From contig CAYZJD010000008.1 of NCBI GenBank assembly GCA_964478455.1, positions 1 to 30,082 of the forward strand: a stretch of 30,082 bases of DNA. Direction: 5' to 3'. The notes beneath the pieces were generated by a model. The model saw only the letters and a program-made list of their open reading frames with translations, did not search any database and was not told the DNA's origin. This document shows positions 9,002 through 17,221 of this stretch, piece after piece (positions within the stretch are counted from its first letter, which is position 1; every line of letters begins with the position of its first letter). The position numbers were made by a program, and so were the translations under genes. Source of the DNA: CAYZJD01 sp964478455. Its GTDB lineage: Bacteria; Acidobacteriota; Terriglobia; Bryobacterales; Bryobacteraceae.

Positions 9002-11484
9002 TCCCGCGGCACCTGCAACACGTAAACGTCCCGGCGGCGCGACGATCCCCAGTTGCTGGTGAAGGCGACAAAACGGCCATCGAGGCTGGTATTGGCCCGT
9101 GGCAAGTCCCAATAGTCCTCGTCGCCGCTGGCAAGCTGATCGCTGCGCGTGTGCGCCAGCCGCCGCACACGCCCGCTCCCGTCGGTGGCCACCTGGAAGA
9201 TCTCGTCGCGATACAGTCCGGTCGCTTCAAGCCCCATCCACCCGATCGACGTGCTCACGGTGGCGAAGCTCTCGTCCCGCGACAGAAGTGAAATGTGCAG
9301 TTCATTGCCCCAGTAGGGGAACCGGAAGAGTTCGAGCCAGGAATGCGGCGCCTCCAACCGGCGCAGCAGGATCCGGTTCTCCCAATTGTCCCACGCCACG
9401 TTGATCTCCGCGCCCGAGTCGCCATGGCCAGGAGCGAAATCGGGCGCCCCACTGACCAGGTACTCTCTCGCTCCCGTCAGCACGTTGACGATCATGGTGC
9501 GATATCCGGGCAAGTCCGGCCCAACCATTACGTAGGTGCCGCTCTTGTCGATCTCCGGCTTGGCGTCCGGCATGTCCGCCTGAAAGAGGATCCGGTTGTC
9601 CGAACGCCGCCAGACCGCGAAACCGACTGGGCGCCACGAGGAATCCTGACGGACAAAGCAGAAGACATTCTCATCGTCGGACATGGTTAGTCGGAACAGA
9701 TAGCCGGGCCCGAAGACTGGAGTGAAGTCCTTGATTTGTTGAACGGTTCTGGTCTGGATATTGTAAGCGGCAATCTTGTTGCCCTGGAGGAAGTAAAGCG
9801 TCGAAGGATCCTTGCGGCTCCACTCGGTTCCAGCGCCGAGCAAGAGGCGGGTGGCTGGCCGCTGCTTGGACAGCACGCGCAGATTGACGGGATCAACACG
9901 CACGACCCATTCTGTCGATGCGCCCCCGGGATCGCACAGGATGACGAGAGCTGTGCTGTCGGCGTTGAACGAAGGCCAAATCGAGTACACGGTCACGCAG
10001 CCCTGGCCCTCGTCCGGGCCGGAAACACGCAGGATCTTGCTGCCGAACACCGGATCAACGTAACTCTCCCCGGGGGCCGGCATGGCGAGAGGCGGCGGGC
10101 CGCGCAGGTTCACGAGAGAGTGGCTCACCCTGCGCGACGCCGCCAGTCTGCCGTCCACGTAAAGCTCGAAGACGTCGCTGATGCGCGGAAACGGACCGAA
10201 CTGGACCTGAAGAAAGCCACCGAATTTTGACACCTCGGAATTCGTGCGGTCGTCGATGACAAAGCGCATCCCAGGGGGCGCTGCGCCTGAAATCCGCCGC
10301 AGGCCGTGGGCTTCTCCAACCAGCGCTTCCGATGGCTCGGGCAATCCCTTCATAACCTCCTGATACAGTCCGTCCAGTCTTGCTGCCGGGATCTTGTTCC
10401 CAGGGAAACTCCGGCACGCGGAGTTGCGGTCGCAGGACGCGAAATCGATCACTTCGCCGCTCACGCCGGAAAAATCCCCGACGCGCGGCCCGGGGGCTGG
10501 CAAAGTCACCACGGCCTCGTAGCTTTGCCGCGCCGGGTCAATCCGGATAATGGAGCGCCCGGCCGCGCTGACGGCCGCAACGGCGAACGGCCTTGCACCC
10601 GGCAAAATGTCGAAGCTGACATTAAAGCGGGCGGCTTCAAACAGCCATGATGCATCTGCTGGACGGTCTCTCGGCGGATACAGAAGCTGGATCGCCCCGC
10701 TTGCATTGGCCACATTCTCGCCGGACTTGATCCCGATCCGCGTGATGTTGCTTTGCCAGCCTCCTATCCTCACGAAGAGGCGGTCCGTAAGAACCTCTGC
10801 GGCTTTGACGTTCACCTGGTAAACGTCGGCGAGCTCGGGTGCGAGTCCCGCGAAGAGAACCTCCGCCCTCTCGTCCCCCACGTAGACTTCCAACCGATCG
10901 ATAACCCGCTGAAGAGGCTCTGAAGCGTTCCCTCCGGTTCCACTTGCTGCGGGTGGATCCACAGGTCCCAATCCGGTCGCGTAGAAGATCACCGCTGCCC
11001 CAGCCACTACCGTTTGCGCCGGCGCGAAGTTCGCGTCGAAGACGTGTGCCGGACCCGTGGGCGAGCTGTCTTGCGTGAAAATGCCCGGGGCATGCCGCGT
11101 CAGCCGAATGTAGTAGGGATCACTCGAACCGTCGGCTGCGGTGACCACAACGGAAACTGAAGCGCCAGCGGAAGGCGGAACCTCGAACGGAATGAGGGCG
11201 TTGATCTGGGTGTTCGAAACATAGAGCAACGGGGCCGCCACTCCGGCCACCGTCACCGTAACCCCGGACAAGCGCGTTGGGAGGGGAACGGCATCCGCCC
11301 TGCTCTCCGAAGCGCTCAAGTTCTTTCCATAAATGACCGCCCAACATCCGGGTGCGAGCAGAGTCGTTGACGAAGCCGCATTCACAACCGCGGCAATCTC
11401 GGGGCGGCTGACCGCTGGGGCGACGAACAGAACCGACGAGGCAGCCAGAGAGAGGCTAGCCACTGTTGCACAGACCCTCACCAC
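8998..11484 (-). CDS. Secreted TIGR03437-domain/beta-propeller protein, 828 aa
   Basis: The start is taken as GTG at 11484 because a strong GGAGGTG lies 9 bases upstream and the protein then begins directly with a signal peptide (VVRVCATVASLSLAASSVLFVAPAVS). Residues about 28-255 match the Solibacter TIGR03437 domain: PEIAAVVNAASS, LAPGCWAVIYGKNLS, NAL-IPFEVP, APGIFT and FYATGLGPVDPP. That domain usually sits at the C-terminus but here is N-terminal. A middle stretch carries FPGNKIPAARLD (360-371), which recalls a phrase of Acidobacterial TonB-receptor-like proteins. From about 475 to the end the repeats look like a TolB/WD-type beta-propeller. It overlaps the downstream GT2 by GTGA. Function is unknown; it is likely exported and related to the surface glycan. 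Confidence 0.85.
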   Translation of the reverse strand: MVRVCATVASLSLAASSVLFVAPAVSRPEIAAVVNAASSTTLLAPGCWAVIYGKNLSASESRADAVPLPTRLSGVTVTVAGVAAPLLYVSNTQINALIPFEVPPSAGASVSVVVTAADGSSDPYYIRLTRHAPGIFTQDSSPTGPAHVFDANFAPAQTVVAGAAVIFYATGLGPVDPPAASGTGGNASEPLQRVIDRLEVYVGDERAEVLFAGLAPELADVYQVNVKAAEVLTDRLFVRIGGWQSNITRIGIKSGENVANASGAIQLLYPPRDRPADASWLFEAARFNVSFDILPGARPFAVAAVSAAGRSIIRIDPARQSYEAVVTLPAPGPRVGDFSGVSGEVIDFASCDRNSACRSFPGNKIPAARLDGLYQEVMKGLPEPSEALVGEAHGLRRISGAAPPGMRFVIDDRTNSEVSKFGGFLQVQFGPFPRISDVFELYVDGRLAASRRVSHSLVNLRGPPPLAMPAPGESYVDPVFGSKILRVSGPDEGQGCVTVYSIWPSFNADSTALVILCDPGGASTEWVVRVDPVNLRVLSKQRPATRLLLGAGTEWSRKDPSTLYFLQGNKIAAYNIQTRTVQQIKDFTPVFGPGYLFRLTMSDDENVFCFVRQDSSWRPVGFAVWRRSDNRILFQADMPDAKPEIDKSGTYVMVGPDLPGYRTMIVNVLTGAREYLVSGAPDFAPGHGDSGAEINVAWDNWENRILLRRLEAPHSWLELFRFPYWGNELHISLLSRDESFATVSTSIGWMGLEATGLYRDEIFQVATDGSGRVRRLAHTRSDQLASGDEDYWDLPRANTSLDGRFVAFTSNWGSSRRRDVYVLQVPRE

Positions 11485-11493
11485 TCTCTTGCC

Positions 11494-11500
11494 CACCTCC
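11494..11500 (-). promoter_or_regulatory. Ribosome binding site deciding the 828-aa start
   Basis: GGAGGTG on the minus strand, 9 bases before GTG 11484. It favours this start over the earlier in-frame start at 11553, which would place 23 non-hydrophobic residues before the signal peptide. Confidence 0.6.
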
Positions 11501-11520
11501 TCTTTACACGCCAGGCATCC

Positions 11521-11526
11521 AGTATA
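11521..11526 (-). promoter_or_regulatory. Candidate -10 box (TATACT)
   Basis: TATACT on the minus strand lies 37 bases before the GTG start of the 828-aa gene, in the 115-base gap after asnB. No clear -35 was found, so this is weak. If used, the propeller gene and the two GT2 genes would form their own transcription unit. Confidence 0.3.
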
Positions 11527-11599
11527 GCCCAAGTGCATGCGCCCGCCGGGCACCTACTATTTCGGACACGCCGGTGCGTGGGCGCTCACCTCAGTGCGA

Positions 11600-13465
11600 T
11601 CACTTTACTAATGATTCGTTGTCCCGAAGCCAGAGATCTAGCACCAACAGCCTCCACAACAGGTAATGGTTTTCCCGGCGTCCCCGCATGTGCTCGTCCA
11701 CCAGGTGCTGCACGAATCCGGCGGATACGACGCCGCTGCGCAGGAAACGCGGCGCCAGCAGATGGTCCTCCAAGAAGTCGCGGAGCGCGCCGCGAAACCA
11801 CGCGGCCAGCGGCGCGCTGAACCCGGTCTTTGGCAGTTGGAGCAGTTCGGACGGCAGCCGGTCTCCGACCGCCCGCAAGAACATCCGTTTGCCCCGCCCG
11901 TCTTGCATATTCCACCGCGGCGGGATGCGCGCGGCCAAGGCCGCCAGTTCGTGGTCCAATAACGGGCACCGCACCTCGAGGGAATGAGCCATCGCCATGC
12001 GATCGACCTTCACGAGAATGTCCTCAGTCAGCTTGCACGTCATCTCAAAATAGATGGCTTGATGCAGCGGCGACGCAGGCTCCGGCAGTAAGTAATCGGC
12101 GAACGCCGCTCTGAGGTAGTCGGTCCCATCCGGCGGCACCCAGCGATTCGCTGCCAGTTTTTCCAGAAGGAAGCGCGGGGCGTAGTTGGCTTCGAAGTAG
12201 CGCTCGAGCGCGCTGGGCCGGCTCACCAGCCGTAGGAAGTTCTTTCCGTAGCAGCGATACGGCAGGAGCCTCGCCGCTCCCGACAGCGCCTGGCGCAGGA
12301 CACGCGGCAGCCGGTCACATCGCCGCAGCCGCTCCACTTGGAAAAAGCTCGGGTAACCCACGAATAACTCGTCCCCGCCATCCCCGCTCAAAACCACCTT
12401 CACATAACCGGCGGCAAACTCGGAAATTACATAGGTTGGGATGGCTGATGAATCCCCAAACGGCTCATCGAATTGTCGGACCAACCGCGGCACCAGATTC
12501 ACCACGTCAGGCTTTACCACGATCGCATGGTGCTCGGTCCGGTACTTCTGCGCGATCAGGGCCGCATATTCCAACTCGCTCACCGAGGCCTGCTCAAAAC
12601 CCACAGAAAACGTCCGCACGGGCTCATCGGACTGAAGAGCCATGGAGGCCACCACCGACCCCGAATCGATCCCGCCGCTCAAGAAGGCCCCCAACGGCAC
12701 GTCGGCCACCATCCGGATCCGGACCGCTTCGTCAAACTGCCGCCGCAGTTCCGCGGCCAGATCCTGTTCGCTCATTTCCTTCGGCGGTTCCTCGGCGAAC
12801 GGCGGTGACCAGTAGCGACCCTGATGGACCGAGCCACCGCTCTCATACAGTAGCCACCCGCCGGGCGCGACCTTGCGGACAGCCTTGTAAATGCTTCTCG
12901 GATGGGGAATAAAGCCCAAGTGGAGGTAATGGCGGAGGGCTACCTCGTCCAATTCCAGCGGGACCCCGGCGGCGCGGAGGCACTTGATCTCACTGGCGAA
13001 ATACAAGCCTTCGGGCAGATCGGCGTAAAACAGCGGCTTCTTTCCGAATCGGTCCCGGGCCAGCAACAAGCGCGACCTGCGCTTGTCCCAGACTGCGTAC
13101 GCGAACATCCCACGCAGCCGGCAGACACCCTCCAGCCCCTGTTCTTCGTACAAATGCACCAGGGTCTCGGTGTCACTCTGGGTTCGGAATGCGTGCCCGG
13201 CGCAGGCCAACTCGTCGCGCAATCGCTGGTAGTTGTAAATCTCGCCGTTGAAAACCACCCACACGGCGCCGTCCTCGTTGCTCATCGGCTGGCGCCCGGT
13301 GTAAAGATCGATAATGCTCAGCCGGCGCATGCCCAGTGCGCAAGAACCTTCGACGTAATACCCTTCGTCATCCGGCCCCCGGTGCCGCATTTGATCGCAC
13401 ATCGCCCGCACCACGGCGCGATCGGGGACTTGGTGCCGCAGCACGAATCCGGCGATTCCACACAT
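11600..13465 (-). CDS. asnB: Asparagine synthase-type glutamine amidotransferase, 621 aa
   Basis: The class-II glutaminase domain starts with the nucleophile cysteine (MCGIAGF, Cys2), then MRHRGPDDEGYY, RLSIIDL, GQP-like GRQPM and FNGEIYNYQRLR. The C-terminal synthetase domain holds the ATP-pyrophosphatase loop SGGIDSG at 263-269 and GDGGDELFVGY. Both halves look intact and the length is usual. AsnB uses glutamine and ATP to amidate aspartate. Paralogues of this size are common in exopolysaccharide loci, including exosortase-associated ones, where they may amidate sugar or peptide carboxylates. Which applies here cannot be told. It lies on the minus strand, divergent from the O-antigen ligase gene, with GAAGAGG upstream of the start. 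Confidence 0.9.
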   Translation of the reverse strand: MCGIAGFVLRHQVPDRAVVRAMCDQMRHRGPDDEGYYVEGSCALGMRRLSIIDLYTGRQPMSNEDGAVWVVFNGEIYNYQRLRDELACAGHAFRTQSDTETLVHLYEEQGLEGVCRLRGMFAYAVWDKRRSRLLLARDRFGKKPLFYADLPEGLYFASEIKCLRAAGVPLELDEVALRHYLHLGFIPHPRSIYKAVRKVAPGGWLLYESGGSVHQGRYWSPPFAEEPPKEMSEQDLAAELRRQFDEAVRIRMVADVPLGAFLSGGIDSGSVVASMALQSDEPVRTFSVGFEQASVSELEYAALIAQKYRTEHHAIVVKPDVVNLVPRLVRQFDEPFGDSSAIPTYVISEFAAGYVKVVLSGDGGDELFVGYPSFFQVERLRRCDRLPRVLRQALSGAARLLPYRCYGKNFLRLVSRPSALERYFEANYAPRFLLEKLAANRWVPPDGTDYLRAAFADYLLPEPASPLHQAIYFEMTCKLTEDILVKVDRMAMAHSLEVRCPLLDHELAALAARIPPRWNMQDGRGKRMFLRAVGDRLPSELLQLPKTGFSAPLAAWFRGALRDFLEDHLLAPRFLRSGVVSAGFVQHLVDEHMRGRRENHYLLWRLLVLDLWLRDNESLVK

Positions 13466-13614
13466 CCGCGCTCAACCTCTTCGGGTGTCCAAGACCACCA
13501 GTGTATCCTTTGGCCAAAATCCCGGCACACCCCAGGCCGTCCGGGTAGCGGGCGCTCAGGACGCTGCGCTATCCTGGTCTTCGACGTCGCAAAAGCCCCT
13601 CGTTGCGGAGCGAC

Positions 13615-15000
13615 ATGAAGCCCACACTTGCGACTGTTACGAATAAGCCGCTCCAGTCGGCCCGCACGGCACCCGCGGGGCCGATCCCCTTGTTAGTCGG
13701 ACAGCGCTCCGACGATCCCAATCTTGCTGTCCGCTTCATGCTGGCTGTACTGCTCCTTCTCGTGTTCAGCCGCGTGACGGAACTCCTCGCCATCCCCGGG
13801 CTCGTCTTTGGCCTGAATATCATCCTTCTTGGCTACGCGGCGCTTAGTCAGCGCTGGCACCACACGTTGCGCACCCCGGTCACGGCTTTATTGCTTGCGC
13901 TCACGGCCTGGATGGCGCTTGCCACTCTCTTCGGAATGTACCGGCGCGGCAGCCTCACGCTGCTGGCGGCCACCTGGAGCCGGTCGCTTCTGATCTATCT
14001 TGCGGTCAGTGCGCTGGTTCTGAGTCTGGCCGCTTTCCGGCTCGTCACCACGGCCGTGACCCTCGCTTCCGCTACCGTCGTCATCCTGTCCCGGTTCCTC
14101 GGCACTCAAACGCCGGAAGAGGGCCGGCTGGTGATCCTCACTTCCACACTTTCCAATCCCAACGATCTCGCGATGATCCTCCTGTTGGGCCTGCCCTTTG
14201 CGGCCTTCGTCGTTTCGGACCGGCAGCGGCTCCTTCTGATGCGCCTGATCGGCTTTGCGGCTTTGATCGGAAGCCTCATCGTGATCTTTCTCACGGGCTC
14301 GCGCGGCGCCTTGGTCGCGCTGGCGGTGCTCCTGTTTCTGCTGCCGATCTTTACCCAAGGACGCGCCCGCCTGTTGCTCATTCTCGCGGCCCTGGCAGGA
14401 ACTTTGCTTGCCGCCTTGTTGCTGCCGGATCCCATCCGTCGCCGCTATCAGACCCTCGTCAAAGATGAGGTGGAGGAGGTGTCTGGCATGCGCGTGGTGC
14501 AGTTTGCGGAGGGATCCGCGCTTCAACGTTGGTATCTGTTGAAGGCTAGTGCGGTCATCACCATGCAAAACCCAGTCTTCGGCGTGGGTCCGGGTAACTT
14601 CGCTGACGCTCACGCGATGATGCTGCGCCAGGTCTTCTTGCGGGCCCCGTGGAGGCAGACTCACAATTCCTACACCCAGATCTCCAGCGAATGCGGACTA
14701 CCGGCTGCATTGTTGTACATACTGCTTCTGGGCTTCTGCCTTCGCACCACCACCCGCATCCGCAGGGCGGCGACGACGGTGCCCGAACTCGCGCATTTCG
14801 CGGGTCCGTCGCTCTGCCTGCTGGCGAGCATGCTTTGCTACACAGTTACCGCACTGGCCTCGAGCATCGCCTATCTTCCCTACTTCCCTCTGCTGGCGGC
14901 GCTCACCGTCGGCTTACGCGCAGCCGCCCGCCGCCAGTTGCAAAGCCTGTCGCAGGTTGGCCCGCCCCACACCGGGCGCAGGCCCGCTCTGGTCTTGTGA
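13615..15000 (+). CDS. O-antigen ligase/polymerase-like membrane protein (Wzy_C family), 461 aa
   Basis: A polytopic inner-membrane protein with about 10-12 hydrophobic segments. The family signature LTGSRGALVALAVLLFLLP is followed by a large periplasmic loop with ALQRWYLLKASAVI, NPVFGVGPGNF and QTHNSYTQISSECG, the conserved region of WaaL/Wzy-type proteins. These either ligate undecaprenyl-linked O-antigen to lipid A-core or polymerise repeat units. Sequence alone does not separate the two. ATG 13615 is preferred (GGAG four bases upstream); an in-frame TTG at 13603 is an alternative. Its TGA overlaps the next gene as GTGA. Confidence 0.88.
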   Translation: MKPTLATVTNKPLQSARTAPAGPIPLLVGQRSDDPNLAVRFMLAVLLLLVFSRVTELLAIPGLVFGLNIILLGYAALSQRWHHTLRTPVTALLLALTAWMALATLFGMYRRGSLTLLAATWSRSLLIYLAVSALVLSLAAFRLVTTAVTLASATVVILSRFLGTQTPEEGRLVILTSTLSNPNDLAMILLLGLPFAAFVVSDRQRLLLMRLIGFAALIGSLIVIFLTGSRGALVALAVLLFLLPIFTQGRARLLLILAALAGTLLAALLLPDPIRRRYQTLVKDEVEEVSGMRVVQFAEGSALQRWYLLKASAVITMQNPVFGVGPGNFADAHAMMLRQVFLRAPWRQTHNSYTQISSECGLPAALLYILLLGFCLRTTTRIRRAATTVPELAHFAGPSLCLLASMLCYTVTALASSIAYLPYFPLLAALTVGLRAAARRQLQSLSQVGPPHTGRRPALVL

Positions 15001-16166
15001 CAACCACACCTCGCGTCCTGGCGCTCATGGAAGCCGCCCGGCTTACCGGTCCAGCCCGGAACCTGGTGGAGTTCGCACGCGGCCTTTCCGCCGAGGCGGC
15101 GCCGGCCCGGGAGGCAGAGGTGTCGATCGTCACGTTTCTGCGCGGCGAAGCCGTAGAGAATGCGTTCGTCGCCGCCGCCCGGAGCGCGGGTCTCCGTGTA
15201 GACGTGATCCGCGAGCGCTTCCGCTTCGACCCGAAGGTGCTCCCGCAATTGCGCTCGATCATTGACGCCCGTGAGCCGCACATTCTCCAAACTCACAATT
15301 CCAAGTCGCATTTTCTGGTCCGCCTCGGCGGTCTGGCGCGCTCGCGACCCTGGATCGCCTTCCACCACGGGCACACGGCCACCGATTTCAAGGACCGGCT
15401 ATACAACCAGTTTGACCGCTTCTCGCTGCGGCAAGCGACGAGGGTGGTCTCTGTGTGCGCTTTCTTCATCCAGAAGCTGCGGCGCTTTGGCGTCGCCGCC
15501 GACCGGATCGAGGTGCTCCACAACCCGGCCAAGCCGCTTCACCGCCCGGATCCGCAGGCGCTCGAAACACTCCGCGCCCAATGGAAGGTCCCCCCGGAGG
15601 CGGCCGTGATCCTTTCGCTGGGACGCCTCTCCGCCGAAAAGGGTCATCGCGACCTCATCGAGGCAGCCTGTCTCCTGCGGCGCTCACGGCCGGATCTGGT
15701 CTTTCGCCTGTTCGTTGTGGGCGACGGTCCCGAACGCAAGACACTCCAACAGCGCTGCGCCACCCTAGGAGTCGAGGACGTGGTGATCCTCACCGGCTAC
15801 CAGAGCGATCCCGAGCCGTACTACTTCCTGGCCGATGTCTTTGCGCTGCCCTCGCGAAGCGAAGGGTCGCCGAACGCACTGCTGGACGCAATGGCAGCCG
15901 GGATTCCGGTGGTGGCCGCTTCCGTGGGTGGCGTGCCGGAAATCGTGACCCACAACGAGAGCGCCCTCTTGGCGCCGTCCCGCGATCCCCGGGCCATGGC
16001 CGCCGGCCTGGCCGGGCTGTTGTCGGATCGCGCGCTGGCTAAACGTCTTGCCGCCGCTGCTTTGAAGAACCTCGAAGCGCGGCACAGGCCGGAGACGTAT
16101 CGAAGGGCGCTCCTGAACCTCTACGACCGAGTCCTCCAGACCGTCGGAAGTCCAGCGAGACGGTGA
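14997..16166 (+). CDS. GT4 family glycosyltransferase, 389 aa
   Basis: The start is GTG at 14997, overlapping the upstream TGA by four bases. The frame is open 116 codons further up, but that stretch lies inside the ligase gene in another frame and lacks GT4 features. The GT-B fold is shown by VLALMEAARLTGPARNLVEF at the N-terminus, HNSKSHFLVRLGG, HHGHTATDF, ILSLGRLSAEKGHRDLIEA, VVGDGPERKTL, and SEGSPNALLD at 288-297. In the last motif the second glutamate of EX7E is replaced by aspartate (E289, D297), a tolerated variant. GIPVVAASVGGVPEIV follows. It is the second gene of the ligase-GT4-GT2-flippase run and likely adds a sugar to the lipid-linked repeat unit. Confidence 0.9.
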   Translation: MTTTPRVLALMEAARLTGPARNLVEFARGLSAEAAPAREAEVSIVTFLRGEAVENAFVAAARSAGLRVDVIRERFRFDPKVLPQLRSIIDAREPHILQTHNSKSHFLVRLGGLARSRPWIAFHHGHTATDFKDRLYNQFDRFSLRQATRVVSVCAFFIQKLRRFGVAADRIEVLHNPAKPLHRPDPQALETLRAQWKVPPEAAVILSLGRLSAEKGHRDLIEAACLLRRSRPDLVFRLFVVGDGPERKTLQQRCATLGVEDVVILTGYQSDPEPYYFLADVFALPSRSEGSPNALLDAMAAGIPVVAASVGGVPEIVTHNESALLAPSRDPRAMAAGLAGLLSDRALAKRLAAAALKNLEARHRPETYRRALLNLYDRVLQTVGSPARR

Positions 16167-17149
16167 CGGGAATTCGTATGCGCGTCTCCGTGGTCGTTCC
16201 GCTTTACAACAAGGCTCCTTACCTCCGGCGTTGCCTTGAGTCCATCGTTGCGCAGACCTTTGTGGATTTTGAGACCATCGTCGTGGATGACGGCTCCACC
16301 GACGGCGGCGTAGACATCGCTGCACACTTTGCCGATCCCCGATTTCGCCTCATCCGGCAGGTCAATGCCGGACCCGGCGCTGCGCGGAACCGCGGGATCA
16401 GCGAGGCTGCCGGCGAATTCCTCGCTTTTCTCGACGCCGACGACGCATGGCTCCCTGATTACCTCCGATGCGGCCTGGATCTCTTTGACGGACCCGGCCG
16501 GGACGCCGCGACCGTCAGCTCCGGCTACATTGAGGAGCCCGGCGGCGTGGCGCCCCAAGCCCTCTGGCGGGCCCGCGGCCTGACGGAAGGCATTCACCGG
16601 GTCACTCCGCAGACCCGGCCCTTGGAGCTGGTCCACATGCTGGCGTTTATGTCGCCGTGGAACACGATCGTACGCGCAAAAGTCGTGAAGCACTGGGGCG
16701 GCTTTTACGCCCACGGCGCCCGGTACGCCGAAGATGCAACCTTGTGGCTAAAGGTGCTGCTGAACGAGCCGGTCTGGTTTCACTTCCGTCCGGTCGTGCG
16801 CTTTCACCGGGAAGCTTCCTCCCTCAGCAACCCTTTCCGAGGTCCGCGCCCGATTGAGCCGTTTCTGCTCGATCCCGAACACGCAGCGCGGGCTTGCCCG
16901 GCGGAGCTCCGTACCCTGCTGGCGCGGTTCTATGCTCATCGGGCCTGCAAGACCGCCGCCGTAATGGGGTCTTGGGGCCGGCGGGGCCAGGCTCGCCAGT
17001 TGTTGCGCCGCTTCGTCTCCTGGCGCGACTGGCGGACACCTTACCTGCTGCTTGCCCTGCTCGGCTGTACTCCACTCGGCAAACCGGCGGGAGCGGTCGT
17101 TCGCAGTGTGTTGTCAAAGCGCCGGCGCGATGGCGGACGCATGGTATGA
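16163..17149 (+). CDS. GT2 family glycosyltransferase, 328 aa
   Basis: A classic family-2 GT-A domain: RVSVVVPLYNKAPYLRRCLE, VVDDGSTDGG, NAGPGAARNRGI and the DXD motif FLDADDAWLPDYL, then a variable acceptor part. The GTG at 16163 overlaps the previous TGA as GTGA. The ATG at 16178, preceded by ACGGGA, is an equally good start and would give 323 aa. It closely resembles the minus-strand GT2 at 6847-7836 in layout, so the two may be paralogues with different specificities. It belongs to the plus-strand polysaccharide operon. Confidence 0.88.
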   Translation: MTGIRMRVSVVVPLYNKAPYLRRCLESIVAQTFVDFETIVVDDGSTDGGVDIAAHFADPRFRLIRQVNAGPGAARNRGISEAAGEFLAFLDADDAWLPDYLRCGLDLFDGPGRDAATVSSGYIEEPGGVAPQALWRARGLTEGIHRVTPQTRPLELVHMLAFMSPWNTIVRAKVVKHWGGFYAHGARYAEDATLWLKVLLNEPVWFHFRPVVRFHREASSLSNPFRGPRPIEPFLLDPEHAARACPAELRTLLARFYAHRACKTAAVMGSWGRRGQARQLLRRFVSWRDWRTPYLLLALLGCTPLGKPAGAVVRSVLSKRRRDGGRMV

Positions 17150-17221
17150 TCGCTCCGTTGTCCGGCCCCCCTGCCGCATCCACCTGCGCCCGTTTGCCCG
17201 GGCCGTGCCAGACATAAAGCC

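Noticed and set aside
14649..14996. 116-codon extension of the GT4 gene
   Set aside because: It overlaps the ligase gene out of frame; GT4 homology begins after GTG 14997.
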